This document shows positions 41,451 to 50,084 of a DNA stretch of 64,000 nt, one piece after another. Positions within the stretch are counted from its first letter, which is position 1. The number at the start of each line of letters is the position of its first letter. Location: positions 62,001 through 126,000 of the forward strand of contig CAKMWI010000004.1 of NCBI GenBank assembly GCA_928722015.1, given 5' to 3'. A model generated the notes under the pieces. The model had not been told where the DNA came from. It searched no databases and saw only the letters and a program-made list of their open reading frames with translations. Source of the DNA: Candidatus Gastranaerophilales bacterium (GTDB lineage Bacteria > Cyanobacteriota > Vampirovibrionia > Gastranaerophilales > Gastranaerophilaceae). Position numbers and translations under genes: made by a program.

Positions 41451-42251
41451 ATGGATGAAATTATTGAAAAACTTAAAGATATAGGTTTTAATTCTTATGA
41501 AGCAAAAGTTTATTTAGCTTTATTAAAGAAATACCCTGCGACTGGTTATGAAGTTTCACAAATAGCTAATATTCCACAGTCGAGGGCTTATGATACTCTT
41601 AAGGCTCTTGTAATATCGAAAGTTGTATTTTCTTCAGAGGACAAGCCTCAGAAGTTTACGCCAATTGCGCCAAAAGAATTAACAAAAAGATTTAAAAGGA
41701 AAGTGTCTTCAACTATTGAGTTTCTTGAAAAAAAACTCCCTGATGTTAAAGAGGACTATAATGAACCTATTCATAATATATGCGGTTATACGGAAATTAT
41801 TAAAAAATTGAAAGAAGTTATTAAAAACTCCCGCCAATCTTTATATATTGAAATTTGGGATACAGATTTCAAACAGTTAGAGTCCGTATTATCAGAAGCT
41901 TATGATAGAGGTATTGATATAAAAATTGTTGGCTATGATAATCTGGTGTCTCCTTTTGGACTAATATATCAGCATCATAACGGAAAAGAGATAGCTTATG
42001 GACTGGGTAGTCGTTTAATATATCTTGTTTCTGATGAGCAAGAGTGTGTTTTTGGCAAGGTAGAATCTAAGGTTGTATGGACAAAAAATGAAGATATCTC
42101 ATTTTTGGCAAAAGAGTTTATAGTTCATGAGATGTATCTTCTTGATATTAATAAACAATTCCCTGAACAATTGAAATATTTCTATGGAGCCGGATTTAAA
42201 AAACTAAAAGATAGAATTCTGGGTAAAAATTCAAGTTATTCTATTCATTAG
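41451..42251 (+). CDS. TrmB-family transcriptional regulator
   Basis: A 266-residue protein. The N-terminal winged helix (about 1-75) has LKDIGFNSYEAKVYLALLKK and ANIPQSRAYDTLKALV, the TrmB signature. A coiled linker and a TrmB C-terminal ligand-binding domain (about 105-230) follow, with SRQSLYIEIWDTDFKQLESVL and RGIDIKIVGY. TrmB proteins sense sugars in archaea, but the ligand here is not predictable. The transcript is probably leaderless. tdk follows 105 bases later with its own ribosome binding site. Target genes unknown. Confidence 0.88.
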   Translation: MDEIIEKLKDIGFNSYEAKVYLALLKKYPATGYEVSQIANIPQSRAYDTLKALVISKVVFSSEDKPQKFTPIAPKELTKRFKRKVSSTIEFLEKKLPDVKEDYNEPIHNICGYTEIIKKLKEVIKNSRQSLYIEIWDTDFKQLESVLSEAYDRGIDIKIVGYDNLVSPFGLIYQHHNGKEIAYGLGSRLIYLVSDEQECVFGKVESKVVWTKNEDISFLAKEFIVHEMYLLDINKQFPEQLKYFYGAGFKKLKDRILGKNSSYSIH

Positions 42252-42355
42252 CATGCTTATTTTTTAATAATTATTTACTTTTAAATTTAAATATTAAGTT
42301 CTATAATTTAAATAAATTAAGTATTTGAGCATGAATTTTGGGAGAATATAATATT

Positions 42356-42973
42356 ATGGATGGTTATAGTTTTGAGATAATTACCGGTCCTATGAGCTGT
42401 GGAAAAACTGAAGAATTACTGCGCAGGATTAGACGCTGTATTATTGCTAAAAAGAAGGTAAAAGTAATTTCTCCGGATGTTGATACCAGGGCTAAAGGTG
42501 ATTATATTGAATCCCGAAATGGGTTATGGTTGGATGCTGTTAAAGTAAAACATTCTGTTCAGATTTTGAGTCTGGTTAAGGATGCAGAAGTTGTCGCAAT
42601 AGATGAATTGCAGTTTTTTGATTCGAATATTGTAAAAGTAATAACACAACTTATGAATGAGGGTAAAAAAATTATTGGTACAGGGTTAGAGCTTGATTTC
42701 AAAGCTGAGCCTTTCGGTTCAATGCCGGAATTGTTATGTATTGCTACTAAAGTTGATAAATTGCATGCTGTGTGTATGAAATGTGGCTGTGAGCATGCAA
42801 CTCGTACTCAAAGATTGATTGATGGGCTTCCTGCTGATAAAAATTCTCCTCTTATAATGATAGGTGGGGATGAAACTTATGAGGCAAGGTGTATAAAATG
42901 TTATGAATTGCCTGATGTAAATTCTAAAACTCATACAAAAGGTTTTAAGCTTTTGCAATTTAATCATAAATAA
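42356..42973 (+). CDS. tdk: Thymidine kinase
   Basis: A 205-residue type II thymidine kinase that phosphorylates thymidine in the salvage pathway. P-loop ITGPMSCGKTEELLRRIR near residue 10, the VVAIDELQFFD Walker-B-like motif, the lasso segment with CMKCGCEHATRTQRL and a second Cys pair CIKC, together a zinc site. I start it at the ATG at 42356 with GGGAG upstream; the ORF could also begin at a TTG six codons earlier. Confidence 0.93.
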   Translation: MDGYSFEIITGPMSCGKTEELLRRIRRCIIAKKKVKVISPDVDTRAKGDYIESRNGLWLDAVKVKHSVQILSLVKDAEVVAIDELQFFDSNIVKVITQLMNEGKKIIGTGLELDFKAEPFGSMPELLCIATKVDKLHAVCMKCGCEHATRTQRLIDGLPADKNSPLIMIGGDETYEARCIKCYELPDVNSKTHTKGFKLLQFNHK

Positions 42974-43032
42974 TTTTAGAAAAATATTCTTTATTATTTG
43001 TTGGCTGTTTTTAGTGCCGTATTTTTTGATTA

Positions 43033-43068
43033 TTCACATTTTTTTTTATATGTGATAATATAATCACA
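43033..43068 (+). promoter_or_regulatory. Promoter of the CtpA-type protease gene with overlapping palindrome
   Basis: TTCACA (43033-43038), 17-base spacer, TAATAT preceded by TGa (43053-43061). An exact inverted repeat TGTGAT (43051-43056) / ATCACA (43063-43068) overlaps the -10. It looks like an operator of a dimeric regulator, though the eight-base gap between the TGTGA and TCACA half-sites is not that of CRP (six). Confidence 0.5.
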
Positions 43069-43151
43069 GTAATAATTCTTTTTAGATGGAAACTTTTTTA
43101 TTAGTATTCCGTCTGGTAAAAAAGAAGGAATTATTGGAGGTTTAGATAAGA

Positions 43152-44372
43152 ATGAGAAAAATTATGAAAAAAAGTATTATATTTCTGGGTTTATTTATTG
43201 TAATGTTTGGCTGGGTAATCAAGTCAAATGTTCAGGCATCAACTCCCATAGAATTATATGATAATGTATGGCGATTAATTGATTCTAAATATGTTGATCA
43301 GACAAATAATGAGCAAGATTGGTTAAAATGGCGCCACAAATATGATAATGTAATCAGAACAGATGATGATGCGTATGTAGCTATTGATACAATGGTTGCT
43401 AGTTTAAATGATCCGTATACAAAATTTTTGAATCCTAAAGAATTTGCTGATGAAACAGGTTCAATAAAAGGTTCACTAAAAGGAATCGGGATTCAAATCG
43501 GAGTGAAAGATGGAAAGTTGATGGTTATTGCTCCAATTGAAGATACACCTGCAGAAAAAGCTGGTTTGCTTGCAGATGATGAAATTTTGTCTATTGATGG
43601 TAAAAGTACTAAGGGTATCACTGTAGATAAAGCTGCAGATTTGATTAGAGGAGAAGAAGGAACTCAGGTAACGTTACTTGTTAAACGTAAGGATATGGAA
43701 CCAAAATCATATACTATTACTCGTGCTGAAATTGAGATTAAATCCATTTCGCAAAAAATTCCTGACAATATCAAGATGCCTGATGACATTGCATATATTA
43801 GACTTAGTTCCTTTATCAGCAGAAATGCTTCAAAAGAATTTTCTGATATTTTGACAACATCAACAAATAAGAGGGCTTTTATTATTGATTTGCGTTCAAA
43901 TCCTGGAGGTTTATTGAGTAATGCTATTTATATTTCCGATATGTTCTTAGATGGTGGAGATATTGTTAGCACTGTTGATAGAGATGGATATAAAGAAACA
44001 CAAAAAGCTTCTCGTGGAGTTTTAACTACCAAACCTGTTGTTGTTCTTTTAAACAAAGGTTCAGCATCAGCAAGTGAAATTTTTTCAGGAGCTTTAAAGG
44101 ATAATAAAAGGGCAGTATTAGTTGGTACACAATCTTTTGGTAAAGGATTGGTTCAAGAGATAAATAAACTTCCTAATAATTCAGGTATAAATATTACTAT
44201 ACAGAAATATTTGACACCTAATGGAACCGATATTCATAAAAAAGGAATTACTCCTGATATAGTTGTCGAATTAACTGATGAGAATATAAAAAACAAAGAT
44301 GATGTTCAATTGAAAAAAGCTATAGAAGTTGCACAAAGTCTTGCGAATGGGTCTTATGTAGTTTCAAAATAA
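43152..44372 (+). CDS. C-terminal processing peptidase (S41, CtpA-like)
   Basis: A 406-residue protease. An N-terminal hydrophobic segment (IIFLGLFIVMFGWVI) is a signal anchor or signal peptide, so it acts in the periplasm. Then a PDZ domain (about 110-190, GIGIQIGV, IEDTPAEKAGL) and the S41 catalytic domain with RSNPGGLLSNAI, the Ser in LNKGSASASEIFSGAL and the Lys in GTQSFGKGLVQEI. It degrades or matures proteins at their C-termini. GGAGG is 11 bases from the ATG at 43152; a second ATG at 43164 is also possible. It is monocistronic with a strong terminator. Confidence 0.92.
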   Translation: MRKIMKKSIIFLGLFIVMFGWVIKSNVQASTPIELYDNVWRLIDSKYVDQTNNEQDWLKWRHKYDNVIRTDDDAYVAIDTMVASLNDPYTKFLNPKEFADETGSIKGSLKGIGIQIGVKDGKLMVIAPIEDTPAEKAGLLADDEILSIDGKSTKGITVDKAADLIRGEEGTQVTLLVKRKDMEPKSYTITRAEIEIKSISQKIPDNIKMPDDIAYIRLSSFISRNASKEFSDILTTSTNKRAFIIDLRSNPGGLLSNAIYISDMFLDGGDIVSTVDRDGYKETQKASRGVLTTKPVVVLLNKGSASASEIFSGALKDNKRAVLVGTQSFGKGLVQEINKLPNNSGINITIQKYLTPNGTDIHKKGITPDIVVELTDENIKNKDDVQLKKAIEVAQSLANGSYVVSK

Positions 44373-44384
44373 AAAGTAATTTGT

Positions 44385-44418
44385 AAAAATACCCGATTAA
44401 TAATCGGGTATTTTTTTT
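44385..44418 (+). terminator. Terminator of the CtpA-type protease gene
   Basis: AAAAATACCCGAT / ATCGGGTATTTTT (44385-44397 and 44403-44415) with a five-base loop, then more T and GCG. It lies 12 bases after the stop. Confidence 0.9.
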
Positions 44419-44559
44419 GCGAAATAATGAGATTTTATTTTGTTTTTATCATATACATGTATTAGAAATTTTGATTCAAATTCTATAAAAGGGTGATTTT
44501 ATTTTTGTTAGTATTTGAAATAATAAGAGTGTTATCACCGTTATAGGAATTTGAAGAGA

Positions 44560-44727
44560 ATGAATTTACACGAGCAATGTTTGTTGCGCTATTTGAAGCA
44601 CCCTGATGAATTATCTTATGCAACAGAAATTTTGAAGATAAATAATAAAATTTTAGAACAAAAGTTTATTGTAAAAAACATTCTTGCCAATCTGTCTTTG
44701 TTTAATTATACTGAAGACGTGAAGTAA
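44560..44727 (+). CDS. Small ORF, 55 aa, upstream of CHASE2-GGDEF gene
   Basis: Reading MNLHEQCLLRYLKHPDELSY then ATEILKINNKILEQKFIV and ending NYTEDVK, this 55-residue ORF is Leu/Lys-rich and helical with no known family. A GAAGAGA sits directly before the ATG and AGGA 11 bases upstream. It ends 15 bases before the start of the CHASE2-GGDEF gene, with which it would be co-transcribed. It could be a small regulatory or partner protein. Not certain to be translated. Confidence 0.5.
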   Translation: MNLHEQCLLRYLKHPDELSYATEILKINNKILEQKFIVKNILANLSLFNYTEDVK

Positions 44728-44742
44728 CAAGGTTTTTTGTTT

Positions 44743-46515
44743 ATGTTAAAGAAATTTTTATATACTCTGTGGATTTTAATACTATTTTTATTGGTATTTC
44801 TCTGTCTTAAGAGCGGAAGTTATACTGCGTTTATTCATTCTATGGAAAATAGAACATTTGATATCAGGCAAAGTATTTTGTCTAAGTCAAATGTAAGAAA
44901 ACCAAATGCTAATATTGTGATTGTTGCAATTGATGATGGTAGTTATGAATATATTTTGGATAAATACGGGGAATGGCCTTTACAGCGAGATGTTTATGCA
45001 AAACTTGTTGATTTGATAGAATTGCAAAATCCTAAAAGTATTGCTTTTGATTTGATGTTTGTAAAATCAATGAAGAGTGCTAATGATGCTGATGCTGCAT
45101 TAGTTAATATTTTTAATAAATATGATAATGTTTATACGGCCATGAATTTGGATGATCAACCTGATGATTTGAGACTTCCTGCAAAACTGCCTGAAACTTT
45201 ATCTGTAAATATAAAGAATGAATCGAGAAAAACTGATTTTGATTATTTGGAATATTCAAATTGTAGGACTATTCTTGAGGAAATTATGAATTCTACTTCT
45301 AATATCGGTATGATAAATGTTGTCAGGGCAGATGATGGTGTATTAAGAAAAATGCCGTTATTTCTAAAATATCAAGGTAAATATTATCCTCAGTTAGGAT
45401 TAAAAGTCGCTCTTGATTATTTGGGTCTAAAGGATAAAAAGTCTTTTGATGTTGATAAAAATTCAAAATTATTGTTAAAAGGTGAAAAAACTATTGATGT
45501 TGATAATGATGGCAGTGTTATCCTTAACTGGTATGGGCCTGCCGGTACTTTTGAAAATATTCCGATGTATAAACTTATAAAAGTTATTAATGGTGAAGAA
45601 AAAAATACTTTTGATTTTCATAATAAAATTGTTTATTTTGGGGCAACAGCTTCCAGTTTATTTGATATAAAAACTGTTCCTGTAGATAAAGTTTATCCAG
45701 GTGTAGAAGTGCAGACAACTTATGTAAATAATATTATTGACGGAAGTTTGATACACAGAGTTCCAAGTTATGCAAATGCGTTAATTGGGATTGTTTTAAT
45801 CCTTATTACGATAGGAGTTGTATTAGTAATTCCTTCAATGCCAGTGTCTGTTTGTTTATTAATGACAGTTTACTTGGCTTATATTATGTTGACGTATTAT
45901 TTGATGAAGTTTTTTAATCTATGGATTGAAATAGTTTCTCCTCTCAGTTTAGCGTTGTTTGCATTTGTCATTACTGTTGTTATTAAATATTTGATTAAAT
46001 CCAGAGATTTTGATGCTCAATATAAATTGGCAACGACAGATGGTTTGACTGAATTGTATAATCACAGGTACTTCCAGGAACAAATGCAAATGCATGTTTC
46101 ACATGCAAAGCGATATGATGCGGTATTTTCACTAATTATTATTGATATTGATTTTTTCAAAAAATTTAATGATAATTTCGGACATCAGTCTGGGGATGCG
46201 GTTTTAAGACAGGTTGCATTTGAATTAAAGAAAAATGTTAGAGCAACCGATATAGTATGTAGATATGGAGGAGAGGAAATGAGTATTATCCTCCCTAATA
46301 CAAGAAATGAGGAAGCAATAGCAATAGCTAATAAATTGTGTACAATTATAGCATCAAAAAAACTTAAACTAAGTAATGGTCGAGAAAGCAATGTTACGAT
46401 AAGTCTTGGAGTTTCTACATTCGGGCTTGATGCTCAGACCCCTGCAGAACTTATTGAAGCTGCTGATAAAAGATTGTATAATGCGAAAGCTAACGGACGA
46501 AATCGAGTAAATTAA
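44743..46515 (+). CDS. CHASE2-domain membrane diguanylate cyclase
   Basis: About 590 residues. An N-terminal helix is followed by a CHASE2 sensor domain outside the membrane (about 40-340; IVIVAIDDGSYEYI, FDLMFV, NIGMINV). Three membrane helices (about 345-415, for example VCLLMTVYLAYIMLTYYLM) precede a GGDEF domain with TTDGLTELYNHRYFQEQ, DIDFFKKFNDNFGHQSGD and the active site CRYGGEEMSIIL. RATD five residues ahead of the GGEEM is the inhibitory I-site. It makes c-di-GMP in response to an unknown external cue. The GGEEM rather than GGEEF ending is a mild variant. It lies in an operon with the STAND-like ATPase gene and rsmG. Confidence 0.9.
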   Translation: MLKKFLYTLWILILFLLVFLCLKSGSYTAFIHSMENRTFDIRQSILSKSNVRKPNANIVIVAIDDGSYEYILDKYGEWPLQRDVYAKLVDLIELQNPKSIAFDLMFVKSMKSANDADAALVNIFNKYDNVYTAMNLDDQPDDLRLPAKLPETLSVNIKNESRKTDFDYLEYSNCRTILEEIMNSTSNIGMINVVRADDGVLRKMPLFLKYQGKYYPQLGLKVALDYLGLKDKKSFDVDKNSKLLLKGEKTIDVDNDGSVILNWYGPAGTFENIPMYKLIKVINGEEKNTFDFHNKIVYFGATASSLFDIKTVPVDKVYPGVEVQTTYVNNIIDGSLIHRVPSYANALIGIVLILITIGVVLVIPSMPVSVCLLMTVYLAYIMLTYYLMKFFNLWIEIVSPLSLALFAFVITVVIKYLIKSRDFDAQYKLATTDGLTELYNHRYFQEQMQMHVSHAKRYDAVFSLIIIDIDFFKKFNDNFGHQSGDAVLRQVAFELKKNVRATDIVCRYGGEEMSIILPNTRNEEAIAIANKLCTIIASKKLKLSNGRESNVTISLGVSTFGLDAQTPAELIEAADKRLYNAKANGRNRVN

Positions 46516-46520
46516 AGAGT

Positions 46521-48941
46521 ATGAGAACAGATTTTCTGGAAAAAGCTATAATAGTTAAAGAAATTTCTAAGGAATGCCCATTTGATGTATTTCTGATAGA
46601 AAATAATGAAAAACAAATTGAGCAATTATGTGAGTTCTTTCAAAATGATGAGAAACTTATTTTTGTTAGTGGTTTTAAAGGGGTAGGAAAGTCTACGATT
46701 GTTGATTTTGTATCTACTTATTTTGCTCAAAATTGTCTTACAATAAAGTATAATTGTTTTGAAACGACAATTCTTGATGATATGCTTTTGAGTTTTTTTG
46801 AAACTTTTAAAAAGTATACTCTTCAGGGAAGAATTATTCCTCCACGTATAAAAACAGAAAATTTTACTCAGAAAATAAATTCTTATTTTAATTCTATCCA
46901 TTGTCCTATTGTTATTATTTTAAATTCCTTTGAATCAATACTAAAAAGTAATAAACAGGATATTTTAAGTTTTCTCAAACATTTAACTACTTTTCAAAAT
47001 ATAAAAATTGTTATAACATCAAGGACATTTATAGCTGAAGATTTTCAAGACATTCCATGCGCAAGAACAACTGTTCTTGCATTGTCTGAGCAGATATTTG
47101 AAAAATATTTACGTGCCAATGGAATAAAGAATATCGGTGTTCTTTCAAATGAATTATATAAACAATCAAAAGGGTATTATAATTATGTACACTTATCGGT
47201 GATATTGATGCATTTGAGAGAATATTCTCTGGTTCAATTTTTGGAGAGATTTTCAAAAAGTTTTATGCCGTTTCAAGAGTATGTTTTGCGCGAAGCTCTT
47301 GCACTTGTTGATCCTGTAAGTGCTCATTTATTTAGACTTTTGACAGTGATGAGAATTCCTATTCATGTTAATCTTTTGAAATCGTTGCATTTGTTTAATG
47401 AAGAAAGAGTGATGTTTTTTATCTCAAACTCTATTCTTTCTGTTGATGGCGAGTGCTTGTATTTGCGTGATTCATTCCGCGACATCGTTGAGCATCAAAT
47501 TCCGGAAAATGTTATGGTAAAATTACATAGTGCGTGTGTTGATTTATATAATACACAGCTACCTTTGAAGCCATTAGAAAGAGATTTGTGTTTATCCAGA
47601 CAAACTATGAGGAATGAAATCGAATATCATTCTATGTTTATTCCTAAGAAACCGGTGCTAAATTCTTCAAAAACGCAGTTTATTGAAGTTAATCCTGCAG
47701 TAGAAGTTGTTCCGGAAACTATTCCTGTTCCTAAAAGTGAAAATTTGGATTCTCAAACTGAGCATGAGGAAACAAAGGAAGAAAAAATTAATAAAATCAG
47801 TTTTATTATAGAGGATGAAGCTGTCTTGGATGGAATAGCAGATTCAATTAAGGATTTTATATCAGAACAAGTTCAAACAACTCAATTTGAGGAAGAGCAT
47901 AGTTCGCTAAGTTTGACACAACTTCTTAATCAAGCAAAACAAGAAGAGCAAAAATATAATTATAAATATGTAATTATGCTTTATCAAAATGCTTTGACTA
48001 AAAAAGATGATGATAATTTTTATAAATTTTTACCAACAATATATGTAAAACTTGCACAAGCATATAAACATCTTTCACATTGGTACGAAGCTTTGGAGTA
48101 TTATACACAAGCTCAAGATTTTTATTTTAATGCATCTAATAAAGATAAAGTTTGTGAAATTAAATTAGAGATAGCAAATATATATTATATTATTTATAAG
48201 CATGATAATGCAAGGTATATTTTGACTGAATTAGAAAATAATTCGGATTTGTCAGATGAAATGCGTATAAAAGTTAATCTTGCACTTGCAAAATTAACGG
48301 ATAATATGAATTCAGAATATGATTATTACAAAAAATCTTTACCATTGGTAAGTTTGGAAACAGATAAATCGGTTGTGGCAGAATTGTATTACAAATTTGC
48401 CGGAGCTAGTGATGAAAAGAATAATACCAAGACTGCCGTTACATATTATAAAAAATGTATAGAACTTGATTCAAATCCGTATCATAATAAATATTTAGCT
48501 GCGGCTCTTGCAAATATAGCAGAGCTTTATGATGAAGCAGGAAGTTCTAAATATGCAATAAAATACTATAATGAAAGTATGAGAATTGATGAAGTGATGA
48601 AAAATTATAATGGTCTATATCATTCATCAGTTCACCTTGCTGAAATTTATTCGTCAATAAATCAAGATAAGTCTTTAGATTATATGAATCAAGCACTTGT
48701 ATATGCAAAACAATTAAATGAGCCGTTTTATATAGCGGGTGCTTGTTTGGAGTTAGGTGATTATTATTTGCTAAGAAAAAATATGGAAAAATCTTACAAG
48801 TATTTTGTTGATGCTTATGAGATAGCTAAACACTCATTTTCAAAAGATAATCTTGATAAAATATTATCAAGGTTAGATGATATTAAAAGGCTCATTTCAG
48901 AGCAAGAATTTAAGTTATTGCAGGATAAATATGGAAAATAA
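46521..48941 (+). CDS. STAND-like ATPase with C-terminal TPR array
   Basis: An 806-residue protein. Residues 1-330 form a STAND/AAA-type ATPase: Walker A GFKGVGKST (51-59), a Walker B equivalent IVIILNSFESIL in which the expected Asp is Asn, and an ITSR sensor. An acidic linker (about 385-460) leads to tetratricopeptide repeats (about 480-800; for example YKHLSHWYEALEYYTQAQDF, KYAIKYYNESMRIDE). It is not secreted. Such proteins act as signal-transduction scaffolds, sometimes in immunity. The start is five bases after the GGDEF stop, so it is probably co-transcribed. Target unknown; the altered Walker B may impair hydrolysis. Confidence 0.75.
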   Translation: MRTDFLEKAIIVKEISKECPFDVFLIENNEKQIEQLCEFFQNDEKLIFVSGFKGVGKSTIVDFVSTYFAQNCLTIKYNCFETTILDDMLLSFFETFKKYTLQGRIIPPRIKTENFTQKINSYFNSIHCPIVIILNSFESILKSNKQDILSFLKHLTTFQNIKIVITSRTFIAEDFQDIPCARTTVLALSEQIFEKYLRANGIKNIGVLSNELYKQSKGYYNYVHLSVILMHLREYSLVQFLERFSKSFMPFQEYVLREALALVDPVSAHLFRLLTVMRIPIHVNLLKSLHLFNEERVMFFISNSILSVDGECLYLRDSFRDIVEHQIPENVMVKLHSACVDLYNTQLPLKPLERDLCLSRQTMRNEIEYHSMFIPKKPVLNSSKTQFIEVNPAVEVVPETIPVPKSENLDSQTEHEETKEEKINKISFIIEDEAVLDGIADSIKDFISEQVQTTQFEEEHSSLSLTQLLNQAKQEEQKYNYKYVIMLYQNALTKKDDDNFYKFLPTIYVKLAQAYKHLSHWYEALEYYTQAQDFYFNASNKDKVCEIKLEIANIYYIIYKHDNARYILTELENNSDLSDEMRIKVNLALAKLTDNMNSEYDYYKKSLPLVSLETDKSVVAELYYKFAGASDEKNNTKTAVTYYKKCIELDSNPYHNKYLAAALANIAELYDEAGSSKYAIKYYNESMRIDEVMKNYNGLYHSSVHLAEIYSSINQDKSLDYMNQALVYAKQLNEPFYIAGACLELGDYYLLRKNMEKSYKYFVDAYEIAKHSFSKDNLDKILSRLDDIKRLISEQEFKLLQDKYGK

Positions 48942-49521
48942 AGATTTTTATAAAGAGTATATGGATAAATTTTTGGAAGAAAATTCCAAAGTTAATTTAA
49001 TCTCAAAAAATGATGAAAAGTATTTATGGGAAAAACATGTTTGTGATTCTCTTGCAATTGATAAGTTTTTTGAAACTTATGGATTTTGTAATACTCTTTT
49101 AGATATAGGTACCGGTGGAGGGTTCCCGGCTGTTCCGGTTGCATTAACCTATCCTAAAATTCAGGTAACAGCATTGGACAGTATAGCAAAAAAAATTAGA
49201 GCAATTCAATCAATAAAAGATTCTTTGCATATTAAAAATTTGAATCCTGTTTGTATTAGAGTTGAAAATTTTGATGATAAATTTGATGTCGTAACGTCAA
49301 GAGCTGTATCTTCTTTAAAAAATATATGTGCTTATGCTCTTCCAAAATTGTATAAGGGAGGCTATTTTGTGGCTTATAAATCTCGAAAAACTCCGGAAGA
49401 AATAGAAGAAGCTAAAGTTATGCTAAAAAAATATAATGCAAAGATTATTGATATAATTGATTACAATCTTCCTTTGGATGAAGATATTTCAAGAAATCTT
49501 ATAGTTATTAAACGAGTGTAA
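48931..49521 (+). CDS. rsmG: 16S rRNA (guanine527-N7)-methyltransferase
   Basis: A 196-residue RsmG (GidB) that methylates G527 of 16S rRNA using SAM. It shows KVNLISKNDEKYLWEKHVCDS, the SAM motif LLDIGTGGGFPAVPVALTYP, TSRAVSSLKNICAYALP and the C-terminal KTPEEIEEA. The start at 48931, with AGGAT nine bases upstream, overlaps the preceding gene's stop by 11 bases. A longer in-frame reading from 48877 has no support. Clearly coupled to the STAND-like gene. Confidence 0.93.
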   Translation: MENKDFYKEYMDKFLEENSKVNLISKNDEKYLWEKHVCDSLAIDKFFETYGFCNTLLDIGTGGGFPAVPVALTYPKIQVTALDSIAKKIRAIQSIKDSLHIKNLNPVCIRVENFDDKFDVVTSRAVSSLKNICAYALPKLYKGGYFVAYKSRKTPEEIEEAKVMLKKYNAKIIDIIDYNLPLDEDISRNLIVIKRV

Positions 49522-49657
49522 TATTATGGGATTAATAATTGCAATTTCAAAGTGTCTTTTGTAAAATTTTATAAAAGTAGTGTTTTTGAATGTGTTAATC
49601 AATATTGATGACGGATTATGATGGGGATTTTATATAGACATATACGAGGTTTTAATT

Positions 49658-50074
49658 ATGACAATATTAAATGATGTTTTTACTGTTCATACTAAGGGAA
49701 ATACTGATATTATAGATATAACTCCACAAATAAGAAATGTTGTTTATAATCATGTTTTGCAAAATGCTGTTGTTTATGTTTATGCGCAGGGCAGTACGGT
49801 ATCTATTACTAATATTGAATTTGAACCGGGTTTGTTAGTAGATTTACCGGAGGCTCTTGAAAGGATTGCTCCTGTAAATTCGAGTTATCATCATGATGAA
49901 ATGTGGCATGATGGAAATGGATATGCGCATGTACGGGCTTCAATAGTCGGTAATTCAACACATATCCCGTTAATTGACGGAGTTTTGCAATTGGGACAGT
50001 GGCAACAGGTTATTTTAATTGATTTTGATAACAAAGCTCGAGCTAGAAAAGTCAATGTTCAAATTATTTATTAA
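49658..50074 (+). CDS. YjbQ family protein (UPF0047)
   Basis: A 138-residue protein of the YjbQ/UPF0047 family, some members of which have thiamin-phosphate synthase-like activity. Family marks: DIIDITPQIRNVV, YAQGSTVSITNIEFEPGLL, the His-rich SSYHHDEMWHDGNGYAHV and the trimer-core end LPLIDG-like IPLIDGVLQLGQWQQVI. GAGG lies before the ATG. A poor promoter, TTGATG-17-TTTTAT, lies at 49605-49633. Biological role unclear. Confidence 0.9.
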   Translation: MTILNDVFTVHTKGNTDIIDITPQIRNVVYNHVLQNAVVYVYAQGSTVSITNIEFEPGLLVDLPEALERIAPVNSSYHHDEMWHDGNGYAHVRASIVGNSTHIPLIDGVLQLGQWQQVILIDFDNKARARKVNVQIIY

Positions 50075-50084
50075 CCTATTTTTG

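Noticed and set aside
43051..43068. Classical CRP binding site
   Set aside because: TGTGA and TCACA are separated by eight bases, not six.
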